Below are positions 1 to 8,335 of a DNA stretch of 43,114 nt, in pieces. The notes beneath the pieces were generated by a model that searched no databases, was not told where the DNA came from, and worked only from the letters and a program-made list of their open reading frames with translations. The stretch's first letter is position 1. Every line of letters begins with the position of its first letter. A program made the translations under genes and the position numbers. Source of the stretch: an uncultured Acidobacteriota bacterium (GTDB lineage: Bacteria > Acidobacteriota > Vicinamibacteria > Fen-336); assembly GCA_902826455.1 (NCBI GenBank), contig CADEEV010000003.1, positions 140,899-184,012 of the forward strand. Direction: 5' to 3'.

Positions 1-9
1 GCCTGGGCC

Positions 10-1854
10 GTGGTGCGCCACGGTCGGGCGGGCCGCTGGCTGCTGTGGCTGCTCGTGGCGGCGCTGCCCTTCGTGCCGCTCCTCACCGGCCGCGGCTTGT
101 GGCTGCTCGTGTTCCAGGGACCCACGCTGCTGATCGTCGCCCTGGCAGCGGCAGGCTTCGGGCTCGCCGGAGCCACGCGTCGCGCGCCGTTGCCTCGCGC
201 GAACGCCGTGCTGATCGCGCTGCTCACGTTCCTCGGGTACGCCCTGCTCGCGCGCTTCCTCCCGGGAGCCGCCGGACCCCAGGGCGACGAGCCCCACTAC
301 CTCGTCATGGCCGAGAGCCTGCGCAGCGACGGCGACCTGGACCTGCGCGACGAGCACGACGACCGTGCCTACCGCTCGTTCTACGCCGGGCGGCTCGTGC
401 CCCATCGCTCGCCGGCGAGCCCGCGCGGCCGCCTCTACTCCGTCCACGCCCCGGGCCTACCGCTGCTGATGCTGCCCGGCTACGTCGTGGCGGGTTTCGC
501 GGGGGCGCAGCTCGCGATCGCCGCGGTGGCGGCCCTCGCCGTGGCCCTCGTCTTCGGCCTCGTCCGAGAGGTCAGCCGCGACGAGTGGACGGCCCGCACG
601 ACGGCCGCGGCCCTGGCGCTCGCACCGCCGTTCTCGTTCTACGCCGTCTCGCTCTACCCGGAGGCGTTCGGCGCCCTCGCCACGGCCGTCTTCCTGTGGA
701 CCGGCCGCAGCGATCCCACGCGCCCGCGCCTGCTGACCGCGGCGGCCATCGCGGCGGCGCTGCCGTGGTTCCATCCCAAGTTCCTGCCGCTCGCGGCGCT
801 GGGCCTGGGCCTCACCCTCGTGCGCCGCGGGCCGTGGGCGCAGCGAACCCTGGCGTTGGCCTTGGGGGCCGGCGGGCTCGTCGGGCTCCTCGTCCTGTTC
901 GGCGCTCTCTACGGCCGGGCCACGCTGTCGGCCGCCTACGGAGCCGGAATCGCCTCGGACGTTTCCCTGTCCCGTATCCCGCGCGGCCTGGCGGCGCTGG
1001 CCTTCGATCGCCAGTTCGGCCTCCTGCCGCTCGCGCCGCTCTGGCTTCTCGCGGTGCCGGGCGGTTTCCTGTTGTGGAGGCGGGCACCGGGCGACCTGAT
1101 GCGCGCCGTGCTCCTCGCCGCGGCGACCCTCGGGGTGGGGGCCTCGTTCAGCATGTGGTGGGGCGGCACGTGCCCGCCGGCGCGCTTCGTCGTGCCCGCA
1201 CTTCCGGTGCTGGCGCTGCTGATGGCCCCGGCCGTGACGCGTTTTCCACGCACGGCGTGGGGCCTGCTCGGGGCTGGGCTCGCGGTCACGCTCGTGGCCG
1301 CGGACGCACCCCGCGCGATCCACAACCGGCCCGACGGCGAGAGCGCGCTCTTGAAGGTGCTCGCTCCCACGGTGAGTCTCGATCCCCTGCTGCCGTCCTT
1401 CGTGCCCGACACGGGGCCGAGCGAGGTCGGCGTGCACGAGCGGCGTGCGACGCTCGAGCTGCTCTACGCCCTCGCCGCGCGCCGTGTCGTCGGGGTGTCG
1501 GGTCCCGTGGTGCCTGCGGATCTCTCCCTGCCCCTGGACCTCCCGGGCGCTCCCTGGTCGCTCACGCCGCGGGAGGTACGCGTCTCGCGCAGGCTCGACC
1601 TGCCTGCGGGCCGCTACCGCCTCGTGGCGCGCGGCGCCGTCGGAGCCGGAGGCGTACTGCGGCTCGGTCTCACTTCCGAGGAAGGTCGGCTGGGCGTGAT
1701 CCACATGACCCCGGGAGCCGCCGACGCCTCCCTGGAGCTGTCGCTTCCGAGCGGCGCCACCCGCGTCGCGTTGAGCGCCGAGGCGGAAGACGCCCCCGCA
1801 CTCCTCGAGAGCGTGCGCCTGCAGCCGGTCGCCCTCGCCGGGGTGCGGCCTTAG
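10..1854 (+). CDS. GT-C-like multi-spanning membrane protein, possibly partial at 5' end
   Basis: This is a polytopic inner-membrane protein of about 614 residues with roughly ten hydrophobic segments over residues 10-430, followed by a non-membrane C-terminal domain (about 450-614). The first large loop carries GDEPHYL with acidic pair D93-E94. That resembles the Asp/Glu motif in the first periplasmic loop of GT-C glycosyltransferases such as ArnT/PMT, which use polyprenyl-phosphate sugars. The start is uncertain: the frame is open from base 1, and GTG codons lie at 10 and 13, so the true start may be left of the window. The gene ends in a 4-base tail-to-tail overlap with the leftward gene at 1851, which has the same overall design. 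A GT-C-type sugar transferase is an inference from topology and the loop motif; no donor or acceptor can be named. Confidence 0.72.
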   Translation: MVRHGRAGRWLLWLLVAALPFVPLLTGRGLWLLVFQGPTLLIVALAAAGFGLAGATRRAPLPRANAVLIALLTFLGYALLARFLPGAAGPQGDEPHYLVMAESLRSDGDLDLRDEHDDRAYRSFYAGRLVPHRSPASPRGRLYSVHAPGLPLLMLPGYVVAGFAGAQLAIAAVAALAVALVFGLVREVSRDEWTARTTAAALALAPPFSFYAVSLYPEAFGALATAVFLWTGRSDPTRPRLLTAAAIAAALPWFHPKFLPLAALGLGLTLVRRGPWAQRTLALALGAGGLVGLLVLFGALYGRATLSAAYGAGIASDVSLSRIPRGLAALAFDRQFGLLPLAPLWLLAVPGGFLLWRRAPGDLMRAVLLAAATLGVGASFSMWWGGTCPPARFVVPALPVLALLMAPAVTRFPRTAWGLLGAGLAVTLVAADAPRAIHNRPDGESALLKVLAPTVSLDPLLPSFVPDTGPSEVGVHERRATLELLYALAARRVVGVSGPVVPADLSLPLDLPGAPWSLTPREVRVSRRLDLPAGRYRLVARGAVGAGGVLRLGLTSEEGRLGVIHMTPGAADASLELSLPSGATRVALSAEAEDAPALLESVRLQPVALAGVRP

Positions 1855-3620
1855 CGCAGCTCGTACACCCGCTCGGGATCCGTCGGCGGCACGAGCGCGA
1901 TGGCGTCGATCGACGCCAGGGCGTCGGCGCGGCCGATCGTGACCACGAGGTCGGGGCCGCCCGACTGCGCGTACAGATAAGGATGGCGGATGCGGAACGG
2001 CCCGGAGATCGGATACTCGCGGAACTGCGGGCGGCCGCCCCAGAACGAGCGCTCGCCCACGTAGAGCATGCCCTTGCCGTGGCCGGTCACGCGCAGCTCC
2101 AGCTTGCGACGCCGGGCCTCGGGAAGGACGCGCAGGAAGATGCCGTCCCAGCGGCCGCGCAGGCGCAGGTAGCCTTCGTCGATGCGGGCGCCCCGCATCA
2201 GGTACAGGTCGCCGAGGGTCGCGTCGGCGCTCTGGGTCACGATGCGGTCGGGGGCCTCGAAGCGCACGCGCGAGCCGCGGCCGCTGAAGAACACGACCGG
2301 GCGTTCGCGGATCACGAGCTTGCCGTCGCGGACCGCCGGCAGGGACGGCACGAAGGCGCCGCGGCCGAGGTAGAGGGGGAGCGGGCTGCGGGCGACGTCC
2401 CACAGCTCCGGGCGTCCGGGGGCCGGAGGCCGCTGGTAGAGGCGCTCCCAGCGGCCGTCGTCGGCGAAGGCCCCGACGAGCTGCACGCCGATCCCCAGCG
2501 CCGCGAGGATCCCGCCGACGAAGCCGACGCTCGCGATGCCCTCGGGCAGGAAGAGCAGCAGCAGCGGCAGGGCATCGGTCATGAGGCGCGGGCCGAAGCT
2601 CTCGCCGCCATGCCACTCGCTCCAGCGGCCCATCAGGCACAGGTGCGCGAGGGCGGCTCCACCGGCGACGAGCGGCAGCCAGCGCTCGTGGCCACGGCGC
2701 ACGGCGCGCACCAGCCCGGCAAGGGCGACCAGCACCACGGGCGTGAAGACGAGCAGGCCCTTCGCGGGCGAGACCAGCAGGCCGAGCTGGCCGCGTCCCC
2801 AGGGCTCGGAGAAGCGCCCGAGCGTCCCGGAGAAGCCGTGCTCGAGCGGCGAGCCGAAGGCGGCCCACTGGTACGCGAGGAGGAACAGCGCGGGACCCGC
2901 GCCCCAGGCGGCGAACGCGAGGACCTGCCGGGGCCAGCGCGCCAGGATCCCGGCGGCCAGGACGGCCGCGAGGGCCACGTCGGCATGCCGGCACGCCACC
3001 ACGAGAGCCAGCGGCAGCGCGGCGCGGCCGGCCCACACCGGATCCTCCTCGGCCTTCAGCGCCAGGAGCAATGCGATCGTCAGGAACAGGACAGCGGCGG
3101 GATGCTGCCAGAGCGCCTGGCTCGTGGACCAGACCGAGGTGCCGAGGGCGAACACGACTGCGGCGAAGCGCGCGTCGCTCGCAGGGTGCCGGCGTGAGAT
3201 CGCCAGGAACAGGAACGCGGCGGCCGCGGCCGAGAACAAGGACGCCGCGAGCTTGCCCGCGAACGCGACGCCGGTCTCGTCGAGGGAGAAGAAGAAGCTC
3301 GCGACCAGGAACACCGGCGTGGCGAGGAGCGAGGGCAGCAACGGGTAGATCGAGACGCCGTGGCCGTTCGCCTCGCGGACGAACGGGAACTCGGCGTCCG
3401 GGTACTCGTCGAGGGTGAAGTTGCCCTCGCGCACGAGGCTCGCGGCCACCCGGGCGTTGACCCGCGTGTCCCCCGACTCGATGGGGCGGCCGTTCGAGAG
3501 CAGCAGCAGGAACAGCACGAGGCCCAGCAGGAACGCGGTCGTGGGGCTGCCGCCGACTGGCCGCGCCGAGTAGAGCGTGCCCTCGTAGGCGTCGCGCGAC
3601 TCCGGAGCGCGGACCCCCAT
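1851..3620 (-). CDS. GT-C-like multi-spanning membrane protein with C-terminal soluble domain
   Basis: This 589-residue protein has about ten hydrophobic segments between residues 28 and 385, then a soluble, beta-rich-looking C-terminal part of about 200 residues. The segment after the first membrane helix (NGRPIESGDTRVNA, near residue 45) places an acidic motif where GT-C enzymes keep their catalytic Asp. The design (GT-C-like core plus soluble C-terminus) mirrors the convergent gene at 10-1854, so the two may be distant paralogues in envelope glycosylation; that is inference. Its ATG shares one base with the mltG stop (TGATG), so it is probably translated as the third gene of a ruvX-mltG transcript. 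No specific function is assigned. Confidence 0.75.
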   Translation of the reverse strand: MGVRAPESRDAYEGTLYSARPVGGSPTTAFLLGLVLFLLLLSNGRPIESGDTRVNARVAASLVREGNFTLDEYPDAEFPFVREANGHGVSIYPLLPSLLATPVFLVASFFFSLDETGVAFAGKLAASLFSAAAAAFLFLAISRRHPASDARFAAVVFALGTSVWSTSQALWQHPAAVLFLTIALLLALKAEEDPVWAGRAALPLALVVACRHADVALAAVLAAGILARWPRQVLAFAAWGAGPALFLLAYQWAAFGSPLEHGFSGTLGRFSEPWGRGQLGLLVSPAKGLLVFTPVVLVALAGLVRAVRRGHERWLPLVAGGAALAHLCLMGRWSEWHGGESFGPRLMTDALPLLLLFLPEGIASVGFVGGILAALGIGVQLVGAFADDGRWERLYQRPPAPGRPELWDVARSPLPLYLGRGAFVPSLPAVRDGKLVIRERPVVFFSGRGSRVRFEAPDRIVTQSADATLGDLYLMRGARIDEGYLRLRGRWDGIFLRVLPEARRRKLELRVTGHGKGMLYVGERSFWGGRPQFREYPISGPFRIRHPYLYAQSGGPDLVVTIGRADALASIDAIALVPPTDPERVYELR

Positions 3621-4672
3621 CAGCGCCCCTGCGCGCGAGGCCTGTGGCGCTGGTACCGGTCGACCGCCCGCTCGTGTTGCGCCAGGGTCTCGCTGAACTC
3701 GTGGCTGCCGTCGTTGCGGCTCACGAAGTAGAGGTCCTTCACGTCGGCCGGCGCCATCACGGCCTGGAGCGCCTCTCGCCCGGGAGAGCCGATCGGTCCC
3801 GGAGGCAGGCCAGGATAGCGATAGGTGTTGTACGGCGACTCGATCGCCAGATCCTTGCGCCGGATGTTGCCGTCCCAGGTGCCGGCCTTGCGCAAGGCGT
3901 AGATGACGGTGGGATCCGTCTGCAGCGGCATGCCCTTCTTCAGGCGATTCAGGAACACCGCCGCGATGCGGCTGCGCTCGTCGGCGCGCGCGGTCTCGAG
4001 CTCGACGAGCGAGGCCAGGGTCACGGCCTCGCGCAGGGTCAGGGAACGCTCGGCGAGCGCGGCGAGGAACGGCGTCGCGACCTCCCGGAAGCGCTGGACC
4101 ATGCGCGCCACGAGCACGCCCGCGGCGTCGGGCCGCCGGCCCACGTCGTAGGTGTCGGGGAAGAGGTAGCCCTCGAGGTCGGCCGCCTGCGGGTCGAGGT
4201 CCCGGACCAGCGCCGCCTGCTGGGCCGCCTTCAGGAACGCGTCGCGGGAAAGCCCCTTCGAGGCGGCGATGTCGGCCATCTCGCCCAGCGCGCGGCCCTC
4301 GGGGAACGTGATGTCGTGGCGCGAGACCTCGCCCCGCACCAGCTTGTTCACGATGTCCTCGAGGGTCAGGGTTCCTTCGAAGGAATACTCGCCCGCGCGC
4401 AGGCGCGCCCCGTCGCCACGCTGCAGGAGATAGGCCCGGAACACCATGGGATGGGAGACGAGGCCGAGGCCGCGGAGCGCTTCGCCGATGGACTCGGCGC
4501 TCGCCCCGGGCTCGATCGCCAGGGGATGCGGGGCCTCGCTCGCGAGGCGCATCGGGCGCCGCGTCGTCTCGTACTCCCAGGCGTACTTCGCCGTCGCGGC
4601 GAGCAGCGCCAGGAGCACGGCGCCCCGCAGGAGCGACGCGATCCTAGCTGTCAGGCCCGCGGCCCTCGGCAT
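3620..4672 (-). CDS. mltG: Endolytic murein transglycosylase MltG (YceG family)
   Basis: MltG cleaves nascent peptidoglycan glycan strands at the outer face of the inner membrane and is thought to terminate their elongation. The 350-residue length is normal for the family. One N-terminal membrane segment (about residues 13-29) is followed by a LysM-like region (PLAIEPGASAESIGEAL) and the YceG catalytic domain, with LASLVELETARADE (catalytic Glu region), LNRLKKGMPLQTDPTVIYAL, SPYNTYRYPGLPPGPI and LYFVSRNDGSHEF. All are hallmark blocks. The ATG at 4672 overlaps the end of ruvX by 29 bases. The ruvX-mltG order is common in bacteria. The next gene overlaps by one base, so all three are likely co-expressed. 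Confidence 0.96.
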   Translation of the reverse strand: MPRAAGLTARIASLLRGAVLLALLAATAKYAWEYETTRRPMRLASEAPHPLAIEPGASAESIGEALRGLGLVSHPMVFRAYLLQRGDGARLRAGEYSFEGTLTLEDIVNKLVRGEVSRHDITFPEGRALGEMADIAASKGLSRDAFLKAAQQAALVRDLDPQAADLEGYLFPDTYDVGRRPDAAGVLVARMVQRFREVATPFLAALAERSLTLREAVTLASLVELETARADERSRIAAVFLNRLKKGMPLQTDPTVIYALRKAGTWDGNIRRKDLAIESPYNTYRYPGLPPGPIGSPGREALQAVMAPADVKDLYFVSRNDGSHEFSETLAQHERAVDRYQRHRPRAQGR

Positions 4673-5087
4673 CCGCGACCTTGCGGTAGTCCAGGTAGTT
4701 CTGGAGGATCAGGATGGCCGCCACCTTGTCGACGTGGTCCTTGCGGTTCCTGCGGGACACGTCGCCCTCGATGAGCGCCTGCTGCGCGATGGCCGTGGTG
4801 AAGCGCTCGTCCCATGCGACGACCGGGATGCGCACGTGACGCTTGAGGCCCTCCATGAACTCGAGGACCTTCTCCGCCTGGGGCCCGATCGAGCCGTCGA
4901 GGCGCTTGGGAAGGCCGACCACCAGCTCCCCGGCCTCGTGGGTGCGCACCAGCTCCGCCACGGCCTTCAGGTCCTTCTTCGGGCCCACGCGGGCCAGGGT
5001 CTCGAGGCCGCTCGCGATCGTGGCGCTCTCGTCGGAGAGCGCGACGCCGATCCGCACGTCGCCCACGTCGAGGCCGAGGTAGCGCAT
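4644..5087 (-). CDS. ruvX: Putative pre-16S rRNA nuclease / Holliday junction resolvase-like RuvX (YqgF)
   Basis: This is a 147-residue RNase H-fold protein of the YqgF family, which takes part in 16S rRNA 5'-end maturation in E. coli and resembles Holliday junction resolvases. The N-terminal LGLDVGDVRIGVALSDE contains the first catalytic Asp. VVGLPKRLDGSIGPQAEKV and VVAWDERFTTAIAQQ are family signatures, and the C-terminal HVDKVAAILILQNYLD carries the last acidic residue. The ATG at 5087 lies 11 bases downstream of a TATACT box on the same strand (5099-5104), so the leader would be only a few bases long. It heads the leftward ruvX-mltG-membrane protein unit and is divergent from the kinase gene. 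Confidence 0.95.
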   Translation of the reverse strand: MRYLGLDVGDVRIGVALSDESATIASGLETLARVGPKKDLKAVAELVRTHEAGELVVGLPKRLDGSIGPQAEKVLEFMEGLKRHVRIPVVAWDERFTTAIAQQALIEGDVSRRNRKDHVDKVAAILILQNYLDYRKVADAEGRGPDS

Positions 5088-5098
5088 TTCGAAAGCGC

Positions 5099-5106
5099 AG
5101 TATACT
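5099..5106. promoter_or_regulatory. Overlapping divergent -10 boxes (ruvX / kinase)
   Basis: AGTATACT is a perfect palindrome that reads as TATACT on both strands. The minus-strand box ends 11 bases before the ruvX ATG. The plus-strand box starts 36 bases before the kinase ATG, which has an AGGA-type ribosome site. No convincing -35 hexamer is seen on either strand. It is a predicted bidirectional -10 element. Confidence 0.5.
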
Positions 5107-5136
5107 TCCCGCCCTCATCGCCCGCCCAGGATACTC

Positions 5137-6180
5137 ATGGCCGACTCCTCCAAGTACGTGATCCTCCACGAGCTCGGGGCCGGCGGCATGGGCACGATCC
5201 ACAAGGGCGCCCTGGTCGGCCAGGCCGGCTTCCAGCGCCCGATCGTGATCAAGAAGCTCAAGGCCGCGAGCGATCCCGAGCACCTGCGCATGTTCGTCGA
5301 CGAGGCCCGCCGCTACGCGGTGCTCGATCACGAGAACATCGGCCGGATGTTCGACTTCGAGGACGTCGGCGGCGAGCTCAGCATGATCCTGGAGTTCATC
5401 GACGGCTGGAGCCTCGTGGAGTACGTGGAGCGCCACCGCCAGCTCGGGCGCCGGCCGGACATCGACCTCGCCGTGTTCGTCGTGAGCCGCGTGTGCCGGG
5501 CGTTGCAGTACGTGTTCGAGCGCGCCGCGATCGTCCACCGCGACATCAGCCCAAGCAACATCATGATGACGCGCGAGGGCGCCGTGAAGCTGATCGACTT
5601 CGGGATCGCGACGCGCAGCGGGTCGAAGGACACCGGGCTCACGGGCAAGCCCGCCTACATGGCCCCCGAGATGATCGTCGAGCTGCGGGCCGACAACCGC
5701 AGCGACGTCTTCAGCCTGGGGGCGGTGTTCTTCGAGATGCTGACCGGCGAGCGCCTGTTCGGCGGGGCCACGGCGGGAGAAGTGCTGGAGCACGTCATCA
5801 CGGGCTCCCAGCCCTCGCCCCTCTCGCTCAATCCCGACATCCCGGAGCCGGTCCTCGAGATCCTGAAGCGCGCGCTGCAGCGGGATCCGGCCCAGCGCTT
5901 CGCCTCGGCGGCGGAGATGGGGGCGGCCTGCGAGCACTTCCTCTACGACAACCGCTACGGGCCCACGAACCTGAGCCTCAAGCAGCACCTGAGCGAGCTG
6001 TTCCCCGAGACTGCCCCGTCCCACCGGTCGACCGAGATCGAGCCGACGCTGTTCCCGGTGGCGAAGGACTCGGAGTTCTCGCCCCACATCACGCCCGTCT
6101 CGCAGCCCCGCCCCGCGTCCCTCGCCCCCGCCGACGGGCCGGCCGGCCGCCGCCTCCGCAGGCGTTCGCGCCCCCGCTAA
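5137..6180 (+). CDS. Soluble Ser/Thr protein kinase (Hanks type)
   Basis: This 347-residue kinase has a complete catalytic core: a Gly-rich loop GAGGMG (14-19), a VAIK-type lysine at about K39, HRDISPSN with catalytic D136, a DFG motif at D154 and the MAPEM activation-segment end. All key residues are present, so it should be active. Residues about 1-265 are kinase. The remaining tail (265-347) is polar and Arg/Pro-rich, with no membrane helix or sensor domain, unlike PknB-type receptors, so this is a cytoplasmic kinase. HRDISPSN in place of HRDLKPSN is a variant I associate with delta-proteobacterial and acidobacterial kinases (from memory). The substrate is unknown. The start is the ATG after CCAGGATACTC, divergent from ruvX. 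Confidence 0.93.
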   Translation: MADSSKYVILHELGAGGMGTIHKGALVGQAGFQRPIVIKKLKAASDPEHLRMFVDEARRYAVLDHENIGRMFDFEDVGGELSMILEFIDGWSLVEYVERHRQLGRRPDIDLAVFVVSRVCRALQYVFERAAIVHRDISPSNIMMTREGAVKLIDFGIATRSGSKDTGLTGKPAYMAPEMIVELRADNRSDVFSLGAVFFEMLTGERLFGGATAGEVLEHVITGSQPSPLSLNPDIPEPVLEILKRALQRDPAQRFASAAEMGAACEHFLYDNRYGPTNLSLKQHLSELFPETAPSHRSTEIEPTLFPVAKDSEFSPHITPVSQPRPASLAPADGPAGRRLRRRSRPR

Positions 6181-6253
6181 CGGCTCCCTCGGGAGCATCG
6201 GCTAGAATGGCGCGTTCTGGCCGCGCCGCGCGGCCCCTTTGCCGAGGAGTCCG

Positions 6254-8335
6254 ATGCTGCATCGCCGCGCCGCCGTCTTCCCCTTGACCCTGGCCATCGC
6301 CGTGGCCGGCTGCCCCGGCTCGCCCAAGACGACGAAGCCCGCCCGCAAGGCCCCGAACAAGGTCTTCGTGATGGGCTTCGACGGCATGGACCCGACCCTG
6401 ACGCGGAAGTTCATGGACGAAGGCAAGCTGCCGAACCTCAAGAAGCTGGCCGAGGCCGGAACCTTCGAGACCCTCGGCTCGACCCAGCCCTCGGAGTCCC
6501 CCACCGCGTGGTCCAGCTTCGCGACCGGCGTCAACCCAGGCAAGCACAACATCTACGACTTCCTCACGCGCAGCTTCGAGACGTACCTGCCGGACCTCGG
6601 CATGGTGAAGAAGGGCGATCCGCCCGAGTTCCTGTGGGGGCTGTTCCCCACCAAGCTGCCCAAGCTCACGTCGATCCGAGGCGGCACCTCGTTCTGGGTC
6701 CACGCCGGGCGTGACGGCGTCAAGAGCATCGTGCTGACGGTGCCGGTGACGTTCCCGCCCGAGGAGATCGAGCACGGAGAGATGCTGTCGGGACTGCCGC
6801 TGTCCGACATGCGCGGCACGATCGGCACCTTCAACTACTGGGGCACGGACCTCACCTCGTTCGAGGAAGGCAACACCGAGTTCGGCGGCTACCTGAAGAC
6901 GCTGCTCTTCGAGAACGGCGTCGCCGAGACCTTCATCAAGGGCCCGGAGAACCCGATCCTCAAGCAGGAGGAGCGCGAGCTCAAGGCGAAGAAGAAGGAC
7001 GGCGCGCTCTCGGAGAGCGACCAAAAGCGCCTCGACGAGCTCGCGACCACGAAGGACGTGAACATCCCCCTCAAGGTGAAGTGGAGCGAGAACTCGGGGC
7101 AGGCCGAGCTCGAGATCCAGGGCCAGAAGCTCACGCTGAAGCAGGGCCAGTGGAGCGACTGGGTGCCGATCTCCTTCAAGTTCAACTTCCTCATCAAGGT
7201 CCACGGCATGACGCAGTTCTACGTCGTGCGCGCCGACAAGGAGCTCCAGCTCTACGCGTCGCCGGTCAACATGGACCCGCGCAACCCCCCGATCGCCATC
7301 TCCAAGCCCGACGACTTCGCGCCGCGCCTCGCGAAACAGATCGGCCTCTACCGCACCCTCGGCTGGGCCGAGTCCGCCGACAAGGCCCTGAACGAGGGGC
7401 GCCTGAGCGAAGCGGACTTCATGTACGACTCGGAGAAGGCCTTCGACGACCGCGAGCGGATCTTCTTCAAGAACCTCGAGCGCACCGACTGGGACCTGTT
7501 CGTCGCGGTGATCGAGACGACCGACCGCGTCTCGCACATGATGTGGCGCCTGATCGACCCCAAGCACCCGATGTACGACGCCGAGCTCGCGGCGAAGTAC
7601 GGCGACTCGATCGAGAAGGTGTACCGGCGCGCCGACGACCTCGTGGGCAAGCTGCAGGCGAAGCTGCCCGAGGGCACGGTGTTCATGGTCATGTCCGACC
7701 ACGGCTTCCACACCTTCCGGCGCGGCGTGAACCTCAACACCTGGCTCGTCCAGAACGGCTACATGTCGTTCCACGGCCAGCTCGACAACAAGAAGGGTCT
7801 CGCCGACCTGTTCGGCCGCGGCAAGTTCTTCGAGGGCGTCGACTGGACGCGCACCAAGGCGTACGCCGTCGGCCTCGGCCAGATCTACTTCAACCTGCGC
7901 GGCCGCGAATCCCAGGGCGTCGTGTCCGCGGGGGCCGAGTACAAGGCGCTCCAGGACGAGATCCGCGGCAAGCTCGTGACGCTGCTCGATCCCGACACCA
8001 ACGAGCCGGTGTTCCGCGACATCTACAAGCGCGACGACATCTACAAGGGCGAGTACCTGCAGTTCGCCCCGGACCTGCAGGTCGGCTTCAACGACGGCTA
8101 CCGGGTGGGCTGGCAGGATACACTCGGCGGCGTGACCCGGGCCGTGGTCGAGAACAACAACCGCAAGTGGAGCGGCGACCATTGCGCGACGGCCACCGAG
8201 ATCAGCGGCGGCGTCTTCTTCAGCAACCGCAAGATCGACACGAAGACGCCGAACATCATGGATCTCTCGCCCACGATCCTGAAGCTGCTCGGCGTGCCCC
8301 TCCCCTCGGACCTGGACGGCAAGCCCCTGATGTGA
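6254..8335 (+). CDS. Lipoprotein of the alkaline phosphatase / type I phosphodiesterase superfamily
   Basis: This is a predicted secreted lipoprotein of 693 residues. The N-terminus reads MLHRRAAVFPLTLAIAVAGC, ending in a lipobox cysteine. The core has alkaline-phosphatase-superfamily marks: FVMGFDGMDPT (first metal Asp), SESPTAWSSFATGVNPGKHN (nucleophile region), ETTDRVSHMMW, VMSDHGFHTF and WSGDHCAT (metal ligands). A Lys/Glu-rich insert of about 100 residues sits in the middle (about 225-330). The ATG at 6254 is preferred over a TTG at 6239 because GAGGAG (6244-6249) lies just upstream and the signal peptide then begins cleanly. A TAGAAT box at 6203-6208 is a plausible -10. The substrate is unknown; type I phosphodiesterase or nucleotide pyrophosphatase is a family name only. 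A second lipoprotein of this superfamily lies at 36128. Confidence 0.88.
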   Translation: MLHRRAAVFPLTLAIAVAGCPGSPKTTKPARKAPNKVFVMGFDGMDPTLTRKFMDEGKLPNLKKLAEAGTFETLGSTQPSESPTAWSSFATGVNPGKHNIYDFLTRSFETYLPDLGMVKKGDPPEFLWGLFPTKLPKLTSIRGGTSFWVHAGRDGVKSIVLTVPVTFPPEEIEHGEMLSGLPLSDMRGTIGTFNYWGTDLTSFEEGNTEFGGYLKTLLFENGVAETFIKGPENPILKQEERELKAKKKDGALSESDQKRLDELATTKDVNIPLKVKWSENSGQAELEIQGQKLTLKQGQWSDWVPISFKFNFLIKVHGMTQFYVVRADKELQLYASPVNMDPRNPPIAISKPDDFAPRLAKQIGLYRTLGWAESADKALNEGRLSEADFMYDSEKAFDDRERIFFKNLERTDWDLFVAVIETTDRVSHMMWRLIDPKHPMYDAELAAKYGDSIEKVYRRADDLVGKLQAKLPEGTVFMVMSDHGFHTFRRGVNLNTWLVQNGYMSFHGQLDNKKGLADLFGRGKFFEGVDWTRTKAYAVGLGQIYFNLRGRESQGVVSAGAEYKALQDEIRGKLVTLLDPDTNEPVFRDIYKRDDIYKGEYLQFAPDLQVGFNDGYRVGWQDTLGGVTRAVVENNNRKWSGDHCATATEISGGVFFSNRKIDTKTPNIMDLSPTILKLLGVPLPSDLDGKPLM

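Noticed and set aside
457-3036. An 859-codon open frame on the minus strand overlapping the two membrane protein genes
   Set aside because: It is Arg/Ala/Pro-rich with no domain and lies across two clear genes in other frames; such shadows are expected in high-GC DNA.
45-3197. A 1050-codon open frame on the plus strand
   Set aside because: It spans genes on both strands, has implausible composition and no motif; it is a GC-driven shadow frame.
6089-8182. A 697-codon antisense frame over the phosphodiesterase-like lipoprotein
   Set aside because: The sense gene has a lipobox, ribosome site and metal motifs, while the antisense translation is low-complexity Val/Leu/Glu/Arg.
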